Below are positions 60,863-64,000 of a DNA stretch of 64,000 bases, piece after piece (position 1 is the first letter of the stretch; each line of letters opens with the position of its first letter). Both the position numbers and the translations under genes were made by a program. This stretch comes from an uncultured Bacilli bacterium. Lineage in GTDB: Bacteria; Bacillota_I; Bacilli_A; RF39; UBA660. Under the pieces are notes generated by a model. That model did not search any database. It saw only the letters and a list, made by a program, of their open reading frames with translations, and was not told the origin of the DNA. The stretch is taken from contig CAKOUW010000005.1 in NCBI GenBank assembly GCA_934120715.1, forward strand, positions 1-64,000, read 5' to 3'.

Positions 60863-62479
60863 CTAGTAGTTTTTGATTGCAAAAGATAATACTTTAACAA
60901 GTTCTGGAATATTGCATAATAAAATTGTTAAACATAGTAAAATTACAAAAAATCTAAAAACTTTATCATTTTTTATAATACTTCTAAGAAATAAATAAAA
61001 TAGCGATAAATACGCAAAAGCAAAGTACAAACTATATAATATTAAACCATTTTCAGAAGTTCCCCAGCCTATAAATAATAATAGCATTACAGAAAAAACT
61101 ACCCATAATATACAAAAATTAGCAAATTTATTTTTTCTATTAAGTATATAACCAAGTATTACTGCTATTAATACTATTACACCAAGAAGTGCAATGCTTT
61201 TAACCTCTGCTAATTGATATGATGGATGATTTAAAATCTCCATTACTTTTCCTTTAGGAGCTATTATAATTCCTTTAATAAAGTTAATAAATTGATAAAA
61301 TCTATCAACAAAGCTTATTTTTTTTGCAAACGTAGATGTTAATGAACTAAAGTTAGTAAGCACCGAGAATATTTGTGGAAATTGTCCTCCGATTGTGAGA
61401 ACAGAAAGGAATACCAAAAAGCATTTAAAGGTATCAGTAATGTACCTCTTTAAATTTTTAATTTCTGAAATTAATGGAAAAACAATTCCAGAAGTAAGCA
61501 TTGTACCAACTGCACCTACATACAAATAATTTGGTTTTAACTTTTTTTCATAAAAATAATAACATGTAAGAACTAAATAAAATAAACCAATAACATATTG
61601 CTCGAGAATAATACTAAATATCATATATGAAAAGCTTATACTAAATAATAAATATAAATATTTTTTATCCTTTTCTTTAAGTTTTAACATCCTAGATATT
61701 AGAATTGTTGATAATGAAAGTAAAACGAATTGTATAAAAGTCATTGCAGATACATATTCATATTTTTCAGGAACGAAAAATAATATTTCAGCAAGTAGTT
61801 TTCCAACTATCGAAAATGGCAAAGAAAATATTCCAAATAATGGTTGTCTAACATCATTTTCAACATAACTAACATTAAAAAATGCGTCTTCATATGTTAT
61901 TGCACCAGAGTCACTTGTATATATGACATCATAAATGTATAACTTATTATTGTGCATTGGAATAGAAAATGCAGTAGTTAAAAATGGAAGCACAATAGAT
62001 ACAAATAAGCCAATAAAAGAAATAATTATTAAATATTTCCTTTCGCTTTTAGATAGTTTACAATAGAATTGTTTTATAATTGGAAGTATTTTTTTTATAA
62101 ATAAATATATCAATACAGAGAAAAACGGTACAGACAGTAACACAATAATCTTGTAAATAAAATCATCAAATACTATTCCAAAATAATGTTTAACCAGATT
62201 ATTTAACATTTTTACGAAACTGTTTTCGAATCTGAGATAATATTTCAAAGAATACAAACTGATAAAAATAGAAATAAAAAAACACTTTTTATCAAATTGT
62301 ATATTTCTTAAATACTTATAATCGATAAATATTGATATTAAAAACGATATAATTGCACCTACCAATACTACTTTATAATCATACCTATTTGACAATAAAA
62401 TTGTGAAAAAAGGACTAGATAACATAAATAAAACTCTAATTACTAAATTAAAAACACTTTTTTTATTAATTTTTTTCAT
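60863..62479 (-). CDS. Polytopic GT-C-like membrane protein
   Basis: 538 aa with about twelve helices. A large outer loop after the fifth or sixth helix (FLTTAFSIPMHNNKLYIYDVIYTSDSGAITYEDAFFNVSYVENDVRQPLFGIFSLP) carries several acidic residues and a PLFG turn, the pattern of GT-C enzymes. It lies between the UbiA-like and HAD genes, so I infer that it transfers the lipid-carried pentose made by them. ATG 62479 has a TAGGAG site. No exact family could be named. Confidence 0.72.
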   Translation of the reverse strand: MKKINKKSVFNLVIRVLFMLSSPFFTILLSNRYDYKVVLVGAIISFLISIFIDYKYLRNIQFDKKCFFISIFISLYSLKYYLRFENSFVKMLNNLVKHYFGIVFDDFIYKIIVLLSVPFFSVLIYLFIKKILPIIKQFYCKLSKSERKYLIIISFIGLFVSIVLPFLTTAFSIPMHNNKLYIYDVIYTSDSGAITYEDAFFNVSYVENDVRQPLFGIFSLPFSIVGKLLAEILFFVPEKYEYVSAMTFIQFVLLSLSTILISRMLKLKEKDKKYLYLLFSISFSYMIFSIILEQYVIGLFYLVLTCYYFYEKKLKPNYLYVGAVGTMLTSGIVFPLISEIKNLKRYITDTFKCFLVFLSVLTIGGQFPQIFSVLTNFSSLTSTFAKKISFVDRFYQFINFIKGIIIAPKGKVMEILNHPSYQLAEVKSIALLGVIVLIAVILGYILNRKNKFANFCILWVVFSVMLLLFIGWGTSENGLILYSLYFAFAYLSLFYLFLRSIIKNDKVFRFFVILLCLTILLCNIPELVKVLSFAIKNY

Positions 62480-62488
62480 TATATACTC

Positions 62489-63346
62489 CTATATTAAATA
62501 TAAAATTACAAACAAACTAATCATATATATTAAACCCAAGGCAATTAATACTTTATCTTTCATAATAACTTCAACTGGGTCGCCATCACTATCCCCCTCA
62601 ATATTCATGCTATACTTCATTGCGATAATAATAATCAATGGAACAGTCCAAATTAATAAATTATTGTTTTTCAACACAATTACGCTATCTGTAGTCCAAA
62701 GAGAGTAAAATACAATTGTCATAGTTAAGCACATATACATATTCTTATCCAAAAAGTCTTTATTATAGTACTTTAAGACTTTTCTATAGTTTACACCACT
62801 TTTAATTATTTCATTTCTTCTTTTTCCTAATCCTAGATAAAATGAAATTGCTATTACAGTTAAATACAACCAATTAGAAACAGTAATATTTAAAAGAGTT
62901 GCTCCAAAAAGTACTCTTATAAAGAATCCAGATACTAAAATTATAATGTCTAAAATAGGAATATTTTTAGCACCAAAACTATATATCAAATTTAAAATAA
63001 AATACAACAAAGCTAAACTTATAGATAATGCATTAAAATTTCCTAATATACATATAAGAACAATGATTGTGATTAATAAAATATCAAGAATTATAGCATT
63101 TTTAACACTTACTTTACCAGAGGCTATAGGCCTATTGAATTTTGTTTTATGCATTTTATCCTTGTCTTTATCTTTTATATCATTAATTATATATATTGTA
63201 CTTGCTAAAAGAGAAAAACATATAAATCCTAATAAACAAGTTAGAATATTATTTTTATCAAAAAACATTCCACTAAAAAGTAATGGTAAAAAAACTAAAA
63301 AATTTTTTATATAGTGTTTGGGTCTCATTAATTTAATATAACTCAT
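62489..63346 (-). CDS. UbiA-family polyprenyl-phosphate phosphoribosyltransferase-like
   Basis: 285 aa with about eight helices. It starts SYIKLMRPKHYIKNFLVFLPLLFSG, like decaprenyl-phosphate phosphoribosyltransferase of actinobacteria. The first Asp-rich motif is INDIKDKDKDKMHKTKFNRPIASG and the second region has LGKRRNEI. Such enzymes join phosphoribose from PRPP to a polyprenyl phosphate inside the membrane. With the downstream HAD phosphatase this suggests synthesis of a lipid-linked ribofuranose (or arabinofuranose) donor. Assignment to this subgroup rests on the motifs and operon; menaquinone-type UbiA is less likely because no quinone genes are near. Confidence 0.87.
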   Translation of the reverse strand: MSYIKLMRPKHYIKNFLVFLPLLFSGMFFDKNNILTCLLGFICFSLLASTIYIINDIKDKDKDKMHKTKFNRPIASGKVSVKNAIILDILLITIIVLICILGNFNALSISLALLYFILNLIYSFGAKNIPILDIIILVSGFFIRVLFGATLLNITVSNWLYLTVIAISFYLGLGKRRNEIIKSGVNYRKVLKYYNKDFLDKNMYMCLTMTIVFYSLWTTDSVIVLKNNNLLIWTVPLIIIIAMKYSMNIEGDSDGDPVEVIMKDKVLIALGLIYMISLFVILYLI

Positions 63347-63358
63347 ATTTTCTCCTAT

Positions 63359-64000
63359 TTAATCATTTAAATCTAAAAATTTAACATTTATTATAAACTC
63401 ATAATATTTTTTTCGAATTAACTTTGACAGTCTAAAATCATAAATTTTTTTAAACAAAATTTGTCTAATATATTCAATTATTGCAGATATAATATATATT
63501 AAAATTACAATAAATAAAACGTAAAAAACAAATTTATATGAATATATTGGTCCATTATCAATTTTTAAAAAGATATACATTAATTCTCTTGAAAAGTTAT
63601 TATCATGTATTAGGTAAATGCCAAAAACCAATGAAGCGATTTTGTTTATAATCTTACTTTTAAAATTAAGTGTTCCAAAATACTCAAAAAAACATATACT
63701 TTGTATTATTACCAAAGGATTATTATATAAAATACTTGCTCTTGATACATATGAGCTAATTTCTCCTAAAATAGTATTTACGCCTGCCACAGCTATCGAA
63801 TATTTATATAAAATATAGTTACTAAATGCGCAGGTAAAAAATATAAATATCAAAATTATCTTATACATATTTCTGGATGCAACTCTAAATATATAGCTCT
63901 TACTTAAGGAATATTTTTTCAAATAAGCACCCAAAATATATAGAAATATAAAATGATATAATGTATATCCAGAATTATCAAAGTATAAACCACCAGTTAG
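63359..64000 (-). CDS. Membrane acyltransferase (acyltransferase 3 family), 5' end outside the window
   Basis: Only the C-terminal 213 residues are present; the frame runs open through the right edge (LTGGLYFDNSGYTLYHFIFL). It has about five helices and the family segment FGIYLIHDNNFSRELMYIF near residue 120 of the fragment, ending in a basic cytoplasmic tail. OafA/OatA-type enzymes move acyl groups, usually O-acetyl, onto surface sugars. As first visible gene of the minus-strand operon, it probably O-acylates the same glycan. Its catalytic N-terminal residues cannot be checked here. Confidence 0.82.
   Translation of the reverse strand, partial: LTGGLYFDNSGYTLYHFIFLYILGAYLKKYSLSKSYIFRVASRNMYKIILIFIFFTCAFSNYILYKYSIAVAGVNTILGEISSYVSRASILYNNPLVIIQSICFFEYFGTLNFKSKIINKIASLVFGIYLIHDNNFSRELMYIFLKIDNGPIYSYKFVFYVLFIVILIYIISAIIEYIRQILFKKIYDFRLSKLIRKKYYEFIINVKFLDLND

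Noticed and set aside
60863..63346. Plus-strand frames at 62403-62708 and 62946-63314 opposite the UbiA and GT-C-like genes
   Set aside because: Shadow frames in AT-rich membrane-protein genes; no ribosome sites, and the minus-strand genes have clear motifs and signals.
1..64000. CRISPR arrays, rRNA and tRNA genes
   Set aside because: I saw no regularly spaced repeats, no TTCGAAT-type T arms with matching stems and no rRNA-like stretches; a covariance scan would be needed to be certain for tRNA.

Overview
The window reads as chromosome of an anaerobic, low-GC, Gram-positive bacterium of the Bacillota, probably a gut Bacilli/Erysipelotrichia-like lineage. Grounds: very AT-rich DNA, strong AGGAGG-type ribosome sites, consensus TTGxxx-17-TATAAT promoters often with an extended TGn, a superoxide reductase, an LTA-synthase-like enzyme, a sortase and sortase substrate, LytR-CpsA-Psr and PASTA proteins, and GatCAB. 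TGA is used as a stop and tryptophan is encoded by TGG, so the standard bacterial code applies. The species cannot be named from the sequence.

Layout. 1-4.6 kb: accessory region with superoxide reductase, an XRE regulator, an anchored zincin-like peptidase, a small membrane protein and decayed DNA. 4.6-14.6 kb: a NitT/Tau-type ABC transporter operon on the minus strand that has been hit twice by serine-recombinase elements. The permease 3' end is cut next to recombinase 1. The substrate-binding protein gene is split by a 6.2 kb element carrying two hybrid histidine kinases, a 46-aa ORF and recombinase 2. 14.7-33.6 kb: mostly core genes (YfcE-like phosphodiesterase, thioester adhesin plus sortase, PcrA, nucleotidyltransferase, LigA, GatCAB, a GGDEF-like receptor, YihY, an LtaS-like enzyme). 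33.8-43.9 kb: envelope proteins (LCP-PASTA with an Asp/Lys tail, a large glucosaminidase, a GNAT-Nudix fusion, a six-PASTA protein, a broken gene) and, at 40.86-41.17 kb, a compact locus that looks like an undescribed type I toxin-antitoxin pair. 44-64 kb: a surface-polysaccharide locus with multidomain glycosyltransferases, a Wzm/Wzt-type exporter, GT-C-like membrane proteins and a convergent operon holding a UbiA/HAD pair typical of polyprenyl-phospho-ribose synthesis.

How it fits together. The polysaccharide locus would build and export a glycan. The LCP, LtaS-like, PASTA and glucosaminidase proteins work on the wall to which such a glycan would be attached. The adhesin-sortase pair decorates the same wall. 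The two findings most worth testing are the candidate type I toxin-antitoxin locus and the element in the substrate-binding protein gene. The two ends of that element share only a 2-bp core, and joining them there restores an unbroken family motif in frame, so precise excision would repair the gene.
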